This document shows, one piece after another, positions 17,307-27,084 of a stretch of 64,000 nt of DNA (positions are counted from its first letter, which is position 1; every line of letters begins with the position of its first letter). The position numbers were made by a program, and so were the translations under genes. Source of the stretch: W0P28-013 sp964570565 (lineage in GTDB: Bacteria; Bacteroidota; Bacteroidia; Bacteroidales; Paludibacteraceae). The DNA is taken from contig CAZMYT010000007.1 of the NCBI GenBank assembly GCA_964570565.1, positions 25,011-89,010 of the forward strand, written 5' to 3'. Under the pieces are notes generated by a model. The model had not been told where the DNA came from, made no database searches, and saw nothing but the letters and a program-made list of their open reading frames with translations.

Positions 17307-19271
17307 ATGGAAAAATCTCCAAAGCTAGGTTTACCTGACAACGCTAACAGAGAACTCAAACCAGGCGAAACCTACCATCCTATTTTACCTGCCAACAAAA
17401 ACATTCCCGAGATTAGTTTTTATTCTGTGTCATGGGGAATTCTCATGGCAGTACTTTTTTCGGCAGCGGCCGCTTATTTAGGTTTAAAAGTAGGACAAGT
17501 ATTTGAGGCAGCCATTCCTATTGCCATCATCGCCGTGGGTTTATCAAGTGCTACTAAACGTAAAAATGCATTAGGCGAAAATGTTATTATTCAATCTATT
17601 GGTGCAAGTTCTGGTGTGATTGTAGCAGGCGCCATCTTTACACTACCTGCACTTTACATTTTGCAAGCCAAATATCCCGAAATCACGGTGAGCTTTATGC
17701 AAGTATTTTTAAGCTCTTTGCTTGGTGGAATTTTGGGTATTTTATTTTTAATTCCATTTCGTAAGTATTTTGTAAGCGATATGCACGGGAAATATCCTTT
17801 CCCCGAAGCTACAGCCACCACACAAGTACTTGTTTCAGGAGAAAAAGGTGGCAGCCAAGCCAAACCGCTGATGTGGGCAGCTGCCATTGGTGGTTTATAC
17901 GACTTTGTTGTAGCCACGTTTGGCACTTGGAGCGAAACACTCACTTCGCGCATGATTCCGTGGGGCGAAGCCGTAGCACAAAAAGTAAAAATGACTTTTT
18001 CAATCAATACGAGCTCTGCCGTATTAGGACTCGGTTATATTATTGGTTTGAAATATAGCATCATCATTTGTGCTGGTTCCTTATTTGTTTGGTGGTTCAT
18101 CATTCCACTTCTTGGCATGACCACCGTAGATTCTGTGATGTTAAGTCAAATGGATCCCGACTGGATTTTCTCACATTATGCACGCTTTATTGGCATTGGT
18201 GCTATTGCTATGGCAGGTGTTATTGGCATCGTAAAATCATGGAGTGTTATCAAAAGTGCAGTAGGTTTAGCAGGTAAAGAGTTAGGTGGCAAAAGTAAAG
18301 CCATAGCCAAAGCGATTCCACGTACCGAACGCGATTTATCGATGAAATTCATCTCTATCGCCATCATTGCAGCTCTACTCATCACGTTACTATTCTTTTA
18401 TTTCGGTGTTATTGGTAATTTCTTCCAAGCACTGATTGCATTTTTAGTAGTTGCTATTATTGCCTTTTTATTTACCACCGTGGCTGCTAATGCTATTGCT
18501 ATTGTTGGTTCCAATCCCGTATCGGGCATGACCTTAATGACCTTAATTATTGCTTCAGTGATTTTAGTAGGTGTAGGACTCAAAGGAACTAGCGGTATGG
18601 TAGCGGCCATGGTTATTGGCGGTGTAGTATGTACGGCTCTTTCGATGGCAGGCGGTTTTATTACCGACCTCAAAATTGGTTATTGGATTGGTAACACACC
18701 AGCCAAACAGGAAACTTGGAAATTCCTAGGAACACTCGTATCGGCTGCCACAGTGGGCGGAGTCATCATTATTTTAAATAAAACATACGGTTTCACAGGC
18801 GAAAATGCCTTAGTAGCACCACAGGCCAACGCCATGGCTGCCGTTATTGAACCATTAATGATGGGACAAGGCGCTCCTTGGTTATTGTATGGCGTGGGAG
18901 CCGTTTTGGCATTGTTGCTCAATGTACTTGGAGTGCCTGTATTAGCTTTTGCACTCGGTATGTTTATTCCGCTCCCATTAAATACGCCACTCGTTGTTGG
19001 TGGTTTAATCAATTGGTTTGTAACGTCACGCTCGAAAGATGCAGACTTAAATACCGCACGTAATGAAAAAGGAACACTCATTGCTTCTGGCTTCATTGCT
19101 GGTGGCGCCTTAATGGGCGTGGTGAGTGCCGCACTTAAATTTGCAGGTATTAATTGGTATCAAGATTTATGGGCTGAAACTTCTGGCGCCGCTTGGTTAG
19201 GACTTGGCATGTATATTTTAATTATTAGTTACTTCATTTGGAGCGTATTAAAAAGTAAAAAAGTAGCCTAA
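17307..19271 (+). CDS. OPT-family oligopeptide transporter
   Basis: A 654-residue inner-membrane protein with about 14 hydrophobic helices spread along its length. The N-terminus has the family start (PEISFYSVSWGILMAVLFSAAAAYLGLK), and later parts include GEKGGSQAKPLMWAAAIGGLYDF and FTTVAANAIAIVGSNPVSGMTL. It fits the bacterial OPT (oligopeptide transporter) superfamily, proton-coupled importers of peptides and in some lineages metal chelates. The substrate cannot be told from sequence. It follows dnaB closely and ends with a strong terminator. Confidence 0.9.
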   Translation: MEKSPKLGLPDNANRELKPGETYHPILPANKNIPEISFYSVSWGILMAVLFSAAAAYLGLKVGQVFEAAIPIAIIAVGLSSATKRKNALGENVIIQSIGASSGVIVAGAIFTLPALYILQAKYPEITVSFMQVFLSSLLGGILGILFLIPFRKYFVSDMHGKYPFPEATATTQVLVSGEKGGSQAKPLMWAAAIGGLYDFVVATFGTWSETLTSRMIPWGEAVAQKVKMTFSINTSSAVLGLGYIIGLKYSIIICAGSLFVWWFIIPLLGMTTVDSVMLSQMDPDWIFSHYARFIGIGAIAMAGVIGIVKSWSVIKSAVGLAGKELGGKSKAIAKAIPRTERDLSMKFISIAIIAALLITLLFFYFGVIGNFFQALIAFLVVAIIAFLFTTVAANAIAIVGSNPVSGMTLMTLIIASVILVGVGLKGTSGMVAAMVIGGVVCTALSMAGGFITDLKIGYWIGNTPAKQETWKFLGTLVSAATVGGVIIILNKTYGFTGENALVAPQANAMAAVIEPLMMGQGAPWLLYGVGAVLALLLNVLGVPVLAFALGMFIPLPLNTPLVVGGLINWFVTSRSKDADLNTARNEKGTLIASGFIAGGALMGVVSAALKFAGINWYQDLWAETSGAAWLGLGMYILIISYFIWSVLKSKKVA

Positions 19272-19294
19272 TAAAAAACCTAGGCTATGACCCC

Positions 19295-19330
19295 AAAGAG
19301 CAAAAAGTCATCGATTTTTTGCTCTTTTTT
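19295..19330 (+). terminator. Terminator after the OPT gene
   Basis: AAAGAGCAAAAA pairs with TTTTTTGCTCTTT around an 8-nt loop and is followed by T's. A second small hairpin (AGCCTA at 19265-19270, TAGGCT at 19281-19286) lies across the stop codon. Confidence 0.85.
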
Positions 19331-19331
19331 G

Positions 19332-19361
19332 TTTGCATATCAAAAAAATGTTGTATTTTTG
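19332..19361 (+). promoter_or_regulatory. Promoter of the Crp/Fnr gene
   Basis: TTTG at 19332-19335, an 18-base spacer, then TATTTTTG at 19354-19361 make a two-part Bacteroidota promoter. Confidence 0.6.
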
Positions 19362-19391
19362 TGCTGTAAAACATTGTTTTAAAACTTAATT

Positions 19392-20093
19392 ATGGTGACT
19401 TACTCGGAAAAACAATTGAAACCAATCGACGAATTTTGCCCTATGTGGGAAGTTCTCACGCAAGAAGAACGTTTTTATTTACGGGAAAATACCAAGTTAC
19501 AACATTTTCGCAAAAACGAAGTAATTTACTGCGAAGGCGAAACTCCCAAATTCATGATGTGTTTGGTGACCGGCAAAGTAAAAATCTACAAAGATGGTGT
19601 TGGTGGACGCAGTCAGATTATACGACTTATCAAACCAGTCGATATTTTTGGTTTCCGCGCATTCTTTGCCAAAGAGCCTTATTTGACCAGCGCTTCTACT
19701 ATCGAATCCTCATCGGCGTATTTGGTACCAATGCAAGTTGTGGAACAAATTATCCAATCGAACAACAAATTAGCGCTCTATTTTATTCAATCATTGGCCT
19801 CCGATTTAGGCGTAGATGATGCTCGCATTGTGAGTTTAACGCAAAAACATGTGAGAGGTCGTTTGGCAGAGTCGTTGATTATGCTACGCGACAATTACGG
19901 TGTAGAATCGGATGGAAGAACCATTAACAGTCATCTTTCGAGAGAAGATTTGGCCAATTACTCGAACATGACCACTTCCAATGCTATCCGCACTTTATCA
20001 AATTTTGTCAGCGAAGGCGTTATTGCTGTATCGGGACGAAATATTCAAATTTTGGACGAAGAACAACTCCGAAAAATAAGCAAAATAGGTTAA
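19392..20093 (+). CDS. Crp/Fnr-family transcriptional regulator
   Basis: A 233-residue cytoplasmic regulator. An N-terminal cyclic-nucleotide-binding-like beta-roll spans about 18-135 (KNEVIYCEGETPKFMMCLVTGKVKIYKDG). A C-terminal winged helix-turn-helix spans about 150-225 (SREDLANYSNMTTSNAIRTLSNFVSEGVI). The FNR-type N-terminal cysteine cluster is not evident; the cysteines present (in EFCPMW, IYCEGE and MMCLVTG) are scattered. The ligand is therefore unknown. It is a single gene bounded by its own promoter and terminator. Its regulon cannot be stated, and the neighbouring TPR gene has its own promoter box. Confidence 0.92.
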   Translation: MVTYSEKQLKPIDEFCPMWEVLTQEERFYLRENTKLQHFRKNEVIYCEGETPKFMMCLVTGKVKIYKDGVGGRSQIIRLIKPVDIFGFRAFFAKEPYLTSASTIESSSAYLVPMQVVEQIIQSNNKLALYFIQSLASDLGVDDARIVSLTQKHVRGRLAESLIMLRDNYGVESDGRTINSHLSREDLANYSNMTTSNAIRTLSNFVSEGVIAVSGRNIQILDEEQLRKISKIG

Positions 20094-20113
20094 TTCCTGC
20101 TTCATATATGATA

Positions 20114-20141
20114 AAAAGCTGTCTGTTTGACAGCTTTTTTT
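20114..20141 (+). terminator. Terminator after the Crp/Fnr gene
   Basis: AAGCTGTC at 20116-20123 pairs with GACAGCTT at 20129-20136 around a 5-nt loop, followed by a T run. Confidence 0.88.
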
Positions 20142-20188
20142 GTGTCAATTCTTTTGGCATAAAATATGATTATCCAAGTAAACAATCG

Positions 20189-20197
20189 TATATTTGC
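20189..20197 (+). promoter_or_regulatory. -7 promoter box of the TPR gene
   Basis: TATATTTGC matches the consensus, 19 bases before the ATG at 20217. Confidence 0.55.
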
Positions 20198-20216
20198 ACT
20201 TTAACACAGCCTCATT

Positions 20217-22415
20217 ATGCAAGAAAAAGAGATACTTTCCATTTATACATACATCCTCCAATTGCTCAAACAACGCCGTTTGGCAGACGCATTTGGCAAA
20301 TTACAACCACTGCTCGAAGAGTTACAGGATTGGAATTACACCAATCGTAAAGAGGAGTTAGAAACCGTGTACCGCAATCTATTGCAATACGCTGTTTTGG
20401 GCGTGAACGATCCACAGCAACAACGCATTTTTAATCAGTTGCTCGAAGATTGTTACGACTTGGTGAGTTCTATCAAAGAAGCACTCTTAACCCGCGTCTC
20501 ATCGCGTGTGGAATATGCCCAAAAACGCTATGCGCAAATGGCACCTAGTCAATTGAACGAATTAGTGAGTACACTGGAACTCGATGCCTCGCATCATGCT
20601 TTGGGTGAACTGCTCACTAGCGGTTTACAAGATGATGGACAAAAAGCCGCTCAGTTTGCGGTGGAACACGAACAGCATTTATTAGCTGTGTTCAATTATA
20701 TTTGGCTTTCTGGCAAATGGACTCCCGACGAAAAACAATTAGTAACCAACTTATTACAATCGCCCGATATTGATACCACCGATCGCTCTGTCATTATTTC
20801 GGCTATCACCTTGTCGCTGCTACGTAATTTTTACCCGTCCAAATTAGCGTTGTTACTCACACAGGCACAACATCCTGAGTTAGATATTCGGCAACGTGTT
20901 TTAGTCTGTATAGCACTTGTTGTAACACGTTATGCCGAACGCATTCAACTGAATGAAACCTGCATGAATCAGCTCACCTTGTTGTGCGACAATAAAGATT
21001 TTAGACAAGAGTTGGAATCGGTAGTGATGCAATTGGTACGTACCAGCGAAACAGAATCGATTACCAAACGCATACGTGAGGAGATTATGCCCGACGTGAT
21101 ACGTCTCACACCGATGATGAAAGATAAAATGGATTCGGAATCGCTTAAGGCCGATGAGTTAAACGATAAAAATCCTGAATGGCAAGAACTACTCGAACAA
21201 AGTGGCGTAGCCGATAAATTACAAGAGTTTGGCGAGTTACAAATGGATGGAGCCGATGTGTATGTAAGCACCTTTGCTGCCTTAAAAAGTTTCCCATTTT
21301 TCCGAAATACCATGAATTGGCTGTTGCCATTCGACCCGAAACACAGCAGTATTCGTGCCTTGTTCGAAAACAAAAAAAGTCTGTTTGCTGCTATGATGCG
21401 CAGTCCATTTTTATGTAATTCCGACAAATATTCATTCTGTTTGAGCCTGCAACAAATGCCACTGGCTCAACAAAATATGATGACCAGCAACTTCAATGCC
21501 GAATCGGAACAAGTACAAGAACTAATGGACGAAGATGCGCTGACACAACCTGCCACACGCGCCAAAACCGTAGCTAATCAGTATATTCAAGATTTGTACC
21601 GCCTGTACACGCTGCATGCTCACAAAAACGAATTGACCAATCCGCTACAAGAAATTTTGAGTATTTACAAAACACCACTTTTTACACTACTCTTCCCGAC
21701 GAGCGAAACGCGCCAACAATTGGCAGAATTTTATTTTTCCAAGGATTTGTATGTCGAAGCCTTAGAACAATTTGAACAGTTGCAAAACGACCTACAAACG
21801 GCTGAACGTTTTCAGAAAATAGGTTATTGTCATCAACAACTCAACCAACTACAGCCTGCCATTGAGGCATACGAGCAAGCCGACCTATTGCAACCACAAA
21901 ACAAGTGGACCATGCGTCGATTGGCGTATTGCTTGAAACGCACAGGCAACTACGCCAAAGCACTTACGTATTATCAAAATTGTGCTCAATTGATGCCTGA
22001 AAATAAGCAACTACTGCTCCAAATTGGACATTGTCAAACCGAATTAAAACGCTACGACGATGCCATTGCCACCTATTTCAAAGCCGATTATTTAGCGCCC
22101 GACAACCTGCAAATTCGCCGTATCATCGCTTGGTGTTATCTGCTGGCTGGCAAAACAACTGAAGCCTGCAACTACTACGAAAAATTAGTAACCACATCTA
22201 CCGAAAGTGTTGATTTTCTGAATGCTGGACATGCGTATTGGGTGGCTGGCAATGCGGAGAAAGCGCTATTTTTCTATCGTAAAAGTGCTGAACATGCACC
22301 CACTAAAAATCACTTTTTTACCGCCTTTTTCGACGATAAAAAACACCTTTTAGCACTGGGCATTTCGGAGCAAGATTTTTCACTGTGGTATGATGCACTG
22401 CATTATCAGCTATAA
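20217..22415 (+). CDS. Large tetratricopeptide-repeat protein of unknown function
   Basis: A 732-residue protein without signal peptide or membrane helix, so probably cytoplasmic. The first 500 residues are helical and match no family I recognise. From about 505 to 710 there are at least five TPR-like helical pairs, for example AEFYFSKDLYVEALEQFEQL, CHQQLNQLQPAIEAYEQADLL, YCLKRTGNYAKALTYYQNCA, HCQTELKRYDDAIATYFKAD and GNAEKALFFYRKSAEHAP. TPRs normally hold protein partners, but none can be named. The gene has its own promoter box and no evident operon partner. Base usage is like its neighbours. Confidence 0.75.
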   Translation: MQEKEILSIYTYILQLLKQRRLADAFGKLQPLLEELQDWNYTNRKEELETVYRNLLQYAVLGVNDPQQQRIFNQLLEDCYDLVSSIKEALLTRVSSRVEYAQKRYAQMAPSQLNELVSTLELDASHHALGELLTSGLQDDGQKAAQFAVEHEQHLLAVFNYIWLSGKWTPDEKQLVTNLLQSPDIDTTDRSVIISAITLSLLRNFYPSKLALLLTQAQHPELDIRQRVLVCIALVVTRYAERIQLNETCMNQLTLLCDNKDFRQELESVVMQLVRTSETESITKRIREEIMPDVIRLTPMMKDKMDSESLKADELNDKNPEWQELLEQSGVADKLQEFGELQMDGADVYVSTFAALKSFPFFRNTMNWLLPFDPKHSSIRALFENKKSLFAAMMRSPFLCNSDKYSFCLSLQQMPLAQQNMMTSNFNAESEQVQELMDEDALTQPATRAKTVANQYIQDLYRLYTLHAHKNELTNPLQEILSIYKTPLFTLLFPTSETRQQLAEFYFSKDLYVEALEQFEQLQNDLQTAERFQKIGYCHQQLNQLQPAIEAYEQADLLQPQNKWTMRRLAYCLKRTGNYAKALTYYQNCAQLMPENKQLLLQIGHCQTELKRYDDAIATYFKADYLAPDNLQIRRIIAWCYLLAGKTTEACNYYEKLVTTSTESVDFLNAGHAYWVAGNAEKALFFYRKSAEHAPTKNHFFTAFFDDKKHLLALGISEQDFSLWYDALHYQL

Positions 22416-22482
22416 GTTGAAAAAAAGTTAACATTTGACTAAAATTCCCTTCCTAATTTTTAGTTTTTTCAATTGAAAAACT

Positions 22483-22490
22483 TATCTTTG
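22483..22490 (+). promoter_or_regulatory. -7 promoter box of the secreted amylase gene
   Basis: TATCTTTG is 38 bases before the ATG. Confidence 0.5.
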
Positions 22491-22528
22491 TTGCAATTTA
22501 CATTTATTGACCCTTAAATTTAATTGTC

Positions 22529-25324
22529 ATGAAAAAATTGCTTCTCGTATTAGGAATGGTATGTACGTACCTCACACTTTCGGCACAAGTTATTGTGACT
22601 GAACCTGCTTTTATCACTAAAGGTTATAATGGCACTATTGTGGTCACCTTCGACCCCACGTTAGGTAATGGCGGTATGGCCACAGCAACCACGTGTTATG
22701 CACATACAGGAATCATCACTTCTGCAAGTGCCACCACCAGCGATTGGAAATTTGTGACCGACGAATGGCGCGGCGGTGCAGCCAAAAACAAGATGACCAA
22801 AGTGGGCAATAAATGGCAATTAACTATTAGCAATATTTACTCCTTTTATGGTTGCCCAACGACTACCGATATTCAGAAAATGGCATTCGTATTCAACGAT
22901 GGCCCTGCTGGAACCAAAGAAGGAAAAGCAGCCGACGGTGGCGATATGTTTATTGACTTATATGCAGCTGGCCTAAATGCAAAATTTAATGCACCCGAAG
23001 GTAACCAACTCATTCAAGCTGGTGCCAGCGTCAATTTCAGTGCTACTGCTTCCATTTCCGCCGCTATGGAATTAAAAATAAACGGCACATCGAAAGCTAC
23101 CGCTACAGGCACCACACTCACCTACTCACAAGCCTTTGCCTCTACAGGCGATTACGAATGTATTTTATCAGCCACAGCAAACAGCGTAACAGTGCGCGAC
23201 ACCGTGATTATTTGTGTCGCTAGCACACCAACCAATCAAACTCGTCCATCGGGCGCGTTGGAAGGCATCAACTACAACAGCAGCAACCCAAATCAAGTCA
23301 CCTTGGTGATGTACGCTAAAGATAATGCCAATGTGATTGCTGATAATGTGTTTGTGCTAGGCGATTTCAACAATTGGAGTTTTAGCAATACCTACCAAAT
23401 GAAGAAAGACGGCACAACGGGTTATTTCTGGTTGACCATCGACGGTTTAGAAGCTGGCAAAGAATACGCGTTCCAATATGGTGTAAAAATTGGCACCAAA
23501 GTGATTCAAATAAGCGATGCTTACACCGAAAAAGTACTCGATCCATGGAACGACAAATACATTGATGCAGACATTTACCCTAACTTGACCTATCCTGCCA
23601 AAGGCGACGGTCCTGTTTCAGTTTTACAAACCAGCAAACCAGCCTTTAATTGGAGCAACGAAACGCTTAGTTTCAACGGTCCTGACAAAAATAATTTGGT
23701 AATTTACGAATTGTGGATTCACGATTTCAGTCCCTTACGCACCATTAAAGCGGTAACAGCACGCCTCGATTATTTACAATCGTTAGGCGTAAACGCCATC
23801 GAGTTGATGCCAATTACCGAATTCGACGGTAACATCAGTTGGGGTTACAATCCAAACCATTTCTTTGCACCTGACAAATCGTACGGGACGGCTAACGATT
23901 ATAAAACGTTTATCGACGAATGTCACAAACGCGGTATGGCGGTTATTTTGGATATGGTATTCAACCACGCCACAGGCGTCAATCCGTTTGCAAAATTGTA
24001 TTATGGCACTACAGGCGTAGCCTCTAATAATCCTTGGTTCAACACCGTTGCGCCACACGATGCGAGCGTAAATCAAGATTTCAATCACAACTTTACAGGT
24101 ACCAGCGACTATTTCAAACGTGTATTGCAATATTGGATTTCTGAATATAAAATTGACGGTTACCGCATGGACTTATCGAAAGGTTTATGTGGCGCAGATT
24201 GCAACAACCGCACCACCATTATCAATAACTATTACAACAGCGTAAAAGCCGTCAAAAGCAATGCGTACTTTATTTTGGAACATTGGTATGGTAGCGAAGA
24301 ACCAGGTTTTGTAAGTAACGGCATGTTGTGCTGGGGCGGCGGTACAGGTATGAACGACAGTTACAGCCAAACCGCTATGGGCTGGCTCGACCAAAACGAC
24401 GACATCAGCGCAGCCAACAAACAAGGTTGGGTGTATTACTGCGAAAGCCACGACGAAGAACGCAACTTCTACAAAGCCAAAGCGTATGGCAACGGCAACT
24501 TAAAAACCGACGAAACCGCGCGTTTGAATCGTGTTCCGCTTAACGTAGCGTTTAACACTATGATGAAAGGTCCTAAAATGATTTGGCAATTTGAAGAGTT
24601 AGGATTTGATTACAGCATTTTGAGCAACGCAACGGGCGGCGTAGGCGACCGCGTTGATCCAAAACCAGTGCCCGAAGCACTTGGTTGGTACAAAAACGCT
24701 TTACGCATGGGCAGTTTCGAAAAAGTGGCACAGTTACTCAAACTCCGCGACAAATACGAAACGATGTTCTTAAACGGAACGTGCAACGTAACAGCGGGTC
24801 ATGGCGTATCGGGTCGTTATATTCAATGGAGCTACAACTCCGACAAATTAGTTGTGGCAGGTAACTTCAACGTAAGCGGTGGCACCACCTTTACAGGCAG
24901 CGTCAACGTGGCTCCATTTGCAGCAACAGGCACGTATTACGAGTATTTCACAGGCGAAACATTGGTAGTAAACAGCACCTCGCAAACCATTACACTGCAA
25001 CCTGGCGAATTACGCATTTACACCAGCACACAAGAAACCTTGCCAATTGTGCCAACCACGTTTGAATACCAAGATTATGTAGGTTTAACACCAACCAACA
25101 GCGCTGCACGCCATTTTGTGTACCCAACCGTAACCGACCAAACCATTTACATCTCGGGTGACGAACAACCACAGTATGTGCAAGTGTACAGCCTACGGGG
25201 CGACTTGGTAAAACTAGCACGCCACACCGCCGAACTCAACGTATCCGATTTAAAAAGCGGCATGTACTTGATGGTGGTTACCTTTGGTAAAACACAAGAA
25301 GCGTTTAAATTTATTCGTAAATAA
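22529..25324 (+). CDS. Secreted GH13 alpha-amylase-family enzyme with type IX sorting domain
   Basis: A 931-residue secreted glycoside hydrolase. Order: signal peptide (1-20, ending LSAQ), an immunoglobulin-like region to about 235, a CBM48/isoamylase-N-like domain at about 260-350 (VFVLGDFNNWSFSN), then the GH13 barrel. The GH13 residues are present: DMVFNH (region I), nucleophile D548 in YRMDLSKG, acid/base E584 in ILEHW, and D642 in ESHDEE. The last 75 residues (YPTVTDQTIYI, VQVYSLRGDLV, LKSGMYLMVV, FKFIRK) form a type A type IX sorting domain. It should cross the outer membrane by T9SS and be processed by PorU, whose gene is in this window. The likely substrate is starch or glycogen. Confidence 0.92.
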   Translation: MKKLLLVLGMVCTYLTLSAQVIVTEPAFITKGYNGTIVVTFDPTLGNGGMATATTCYAHTGIITSASATTSDWKFVTDEWRGGAAKNKMTKVGNKWQLTISNIYSFYGCPTTTDIQKMAFVFNDGPAGTKEGKAADGGDMFIDLYAAGLNAKFNAPEGNQLIQAGASVNFSATASISAAMELKINGTSKATATGTTLTYSQAFASTGDYECILSATANSVTVRDTVIICVASTPTNQTRPSGALEGINYNSSNPNQVTLVMYAKDNANVIADNVFVLGDFNNWSFSNTYQMKKDGTTGYFWLTIDGLEAGKEYAFQYGVKIGTKVIQISDAYTEKVLDPWNDKYIDADIYPNLTYPAKGDGPVSVLQTSKPAFNWSNETLSFNGPDKNNLVIYELWIHDFSPLRTIKAVTARLDYLQSLGVNAIELMPITEFDGNISWGYNPNHFFAPDKSYGTANDYKTFIDECHKRGMAVILDMVFNHATGVNPFAKLYYGTTGVASNNPWFNTVAPHDASVNQDFNHNFTGTSDYFKRVLQYWISEYKIDGYRMDLSKGLCGADCNNRTTIINNYYNSVKAVKSNAYFILEHWYGSEEPGFVSNGMLCWGGGTGMNDSYSQTAMGWLDQNDDISAANKQGWVYYCESHDEERNFYKAKAYGNGNLKTDETARLNRVPLNVAFNTMMKGPKMIWQFEELGFDYSILSNATGGVGDRVDPKPVPEALGWYKNALRMGSFEKVAQLLKLRDKYETMFLNGTCNVTAGHGVSGRYIQWSYNSDKLVVAGNFNVSGGTTFTGSVNVAPFAATGTYYEYFTGETLVVNSTSQTITLQPGELRIYTSTQETLPIVPTTFEYQDYVGLTPTNSAARHFVYPTVTDQTIYISGDEQPQYVQVYSLRGDLVKLARHTAELNVSDLKSGMYLMVVTFGKTQEAFKFIRK

Positions 25325-25371
25325 AAGGTTACAGGCAATACTAATAAACGTCACACCAACAATAAAATATT

Positions 25372-27081
25372 ATGGACAGAATTACTGAAAGTTTAATTAA
25401 CGAACTCTTAACAACTTTAGAAATTACCTCTGAAGGAGAATCTAAAGACTTTGAAAAGCTAACAAATTACACTGTTGTTTCAAATGAATATAACAAGACT
25501 TTCGACATTGAAGCAATAACTGTTGGTAATGGAAATGATACAGGAATTGACGGTATAGCAATAATAGTAAACGGACAACTAGTCGAAACCACTGAAGAAG
25601 TAGATGACTTGCTTGATAAAAACAATTTTCTCGAAATTGAATACATTTTTATTCAATCTAAAACATCTTCAAATTTTGAATGCTCAGAAATAAATTCTTT
25701 CATTTTTGGTGTTCAAGATTTTTTTTCTTTGAAACCTAAGCTTTTAAGAAATGATGATATTAATAAGTTTGCTGAAGTATCTAATTATGTTTTTCAAAAA
25801 GCACCTAAATTTAGAGCAAATCCATCCATAAAGTTATTTTTTGTAACTACTGGAAAATGGATAAATGACACTAATTTAAGAGCAGTAATAGACAACGGTA
25901 TCAATTCGCTTGAACAAACCAACCTATTTGAGCATGTTTATTTCACGCCGTTTGGTGCGAGAGAACTTGCAACAGCTTATAGAAAAACCAAAGAATCAAT
26001 ATCAACAACAATTACATTTAATAATAGAATTACAATTCCAAAAATAAATGGTGTATCGCAAGCATATATTGGCTTACTTCCATTCAATGAGTTTTTAAAA
26101 ATAGTTGCTGATGACGATGATATTTTATTGAATGTATTTGAAGATAATGTTAGAGATTTTCAAGGAGACAACAATGATGTCAATGGTGGTATAGCGTTAA
26201 CATTAAATAATGAAGATTCTGAAATATTTAGTGTATTAAATAATGGTGTTACCATTGTTGCCAGTTCTATTTCACCTACGGGTGACCAATTTACAATTTC
26301 TGATTATCAAATTGTAAATGGCTGCCAAACTAGTAATGTTCTATACAATAATAGAAAAGGAATAAATATTAGTAAAGTTAGCGTTCCTGTAAAACTTATT
26401 GCAACGACTGATGAAGAAGTTAAAACTAGAATTACTCTTGCGACAAACAATCAAACTCCAATTAAAAAGGAGCAACTAGCTGCATTAACACAATTCCAAC
26501 GAAGTTTGGAACAATACTATAATTCCTTCACTGGTGATTCCAAAATATATTACGAAAGACGTTCAAAACAATTTAATTCTGACAATAGTGTTTTAAAATC
26601 CAGAATCATTACTGTTCCATATCAAATAAAATCTTTTGCAGGTATGTTCCTTGACGAGCCACATAATGTTACTAGTTATTTTGGTTCAATTGTAAGAAGA
26701 CTAAATGAAGGGAAAGCACCAATTTTTGATAAAGACCACGCATTTTCTCCCTATTATACGAGTGCATTTACTTACTTTAAACTTGAATCCTTTTTCAAAA
26801 AAGGACTTATCGATTCTTCATACAAGAAAGTACGTTTTCATATTCTGATGCTATTTAGATTATTAAATGGTAAAGATCCATTGCCTCCCTTTAACAGCAG
26901 TAAAAAAATGGATAAATATTGTCAAGATTTATTGGTAATTCTTAATGATGAAGTAAAGGCATTGAAAGCATTTAATAAATGTATAGAAGTTATTGATAAT
27001 TCTGGCTTTGATAAATCAGACAAACAAAATCTAAAGCTGGTCTCAAAGACAAAAATATTAATAGACTATGCAAAAAAATAA
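25372..27081 (+). CDS. AIPR-family protein with nuclease-like N-terminus (putative phage defence)
   Basis: A 569-residue cytoplasmic protein. The middle (about 270-400) carries the AIPR-family signature: a GGIALTL strand, NNGVTIVASS, YQIVNGCQTSNVLYNN, then KLIATTDEEVKTRITLATNNQTPI. AIPR (Pfam PF10592) is named for abortive-infection phage resistance proteins. The N-terminus has a PD-(D/E)XK-like arrangement, GIDGIAI with D60 and YIFIQSK with Q95-x-K97, which suggests a restriction-like nuclease core (inference). The gene is much AT-richer than the amylase gene before it: about 27% G+C in 25681-25740 against 53% in 24301-24360, counted by hand. No modification or toxin partner is adjacent. This suggests horizontal acquisition. 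Confidence 0.8.
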   Translation: MDRITESLINELLTTLEITSEGESKDFEKLTNYTVVSNEYNKTFDIEAITVGNGNDTGIDGIAIIVNGQLVETTEEVDDLLDKNNFLEIEYIFIQSKTSSNFECSEINSFIFGVQDFFSLKPKLLRNDDINKFAEVSNYVFQKAPKFRANPSIKLFFVTTGKWINDTNLRAVIDNGINSLEQTNLFEHVYFTPFGARELATAYRKTKESISTTITFNNRITIPKINGVSQAYIGLLPFNEFLKIVADDDDILLNVFEDNVRDFQGDNNDVNGGIALTLNNEDSEIFSVLNNGVTIVASSISPTGDQFTISDYQIVNGCQTSNVLYNNRKGINISKVSVPVKLIATTDEEVKTRITLATNNQTPIKKEQLAALTQFQRSLEQYYNSFTGDSKIYYERRSKQFNSDNSVLKSRIITVPYQIKSFAGMFLDEPHNVTSYFGSIVRRLNEGKAPIFDKDHAFSPYYTSAFTYFKLESFFKKGLIDSSYKKVRFHILMLFRLLNGKDPLPPFNSSKKMDKYCQDLLVILNDEVKALKAFNKCIEVIDNSGFDKSDKQNLKLVSKTKILIDYAKK

Positions 27082-27084
27082 AAG

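Noticed and set aside
18398..19096. Long open frames on the minus strand within the OPT gene
   Set aside because: They are shadows of a highly hydrophobic plus-strand gene. Their translations are rich in Pro/Ala/Thr with no family motif or start context.
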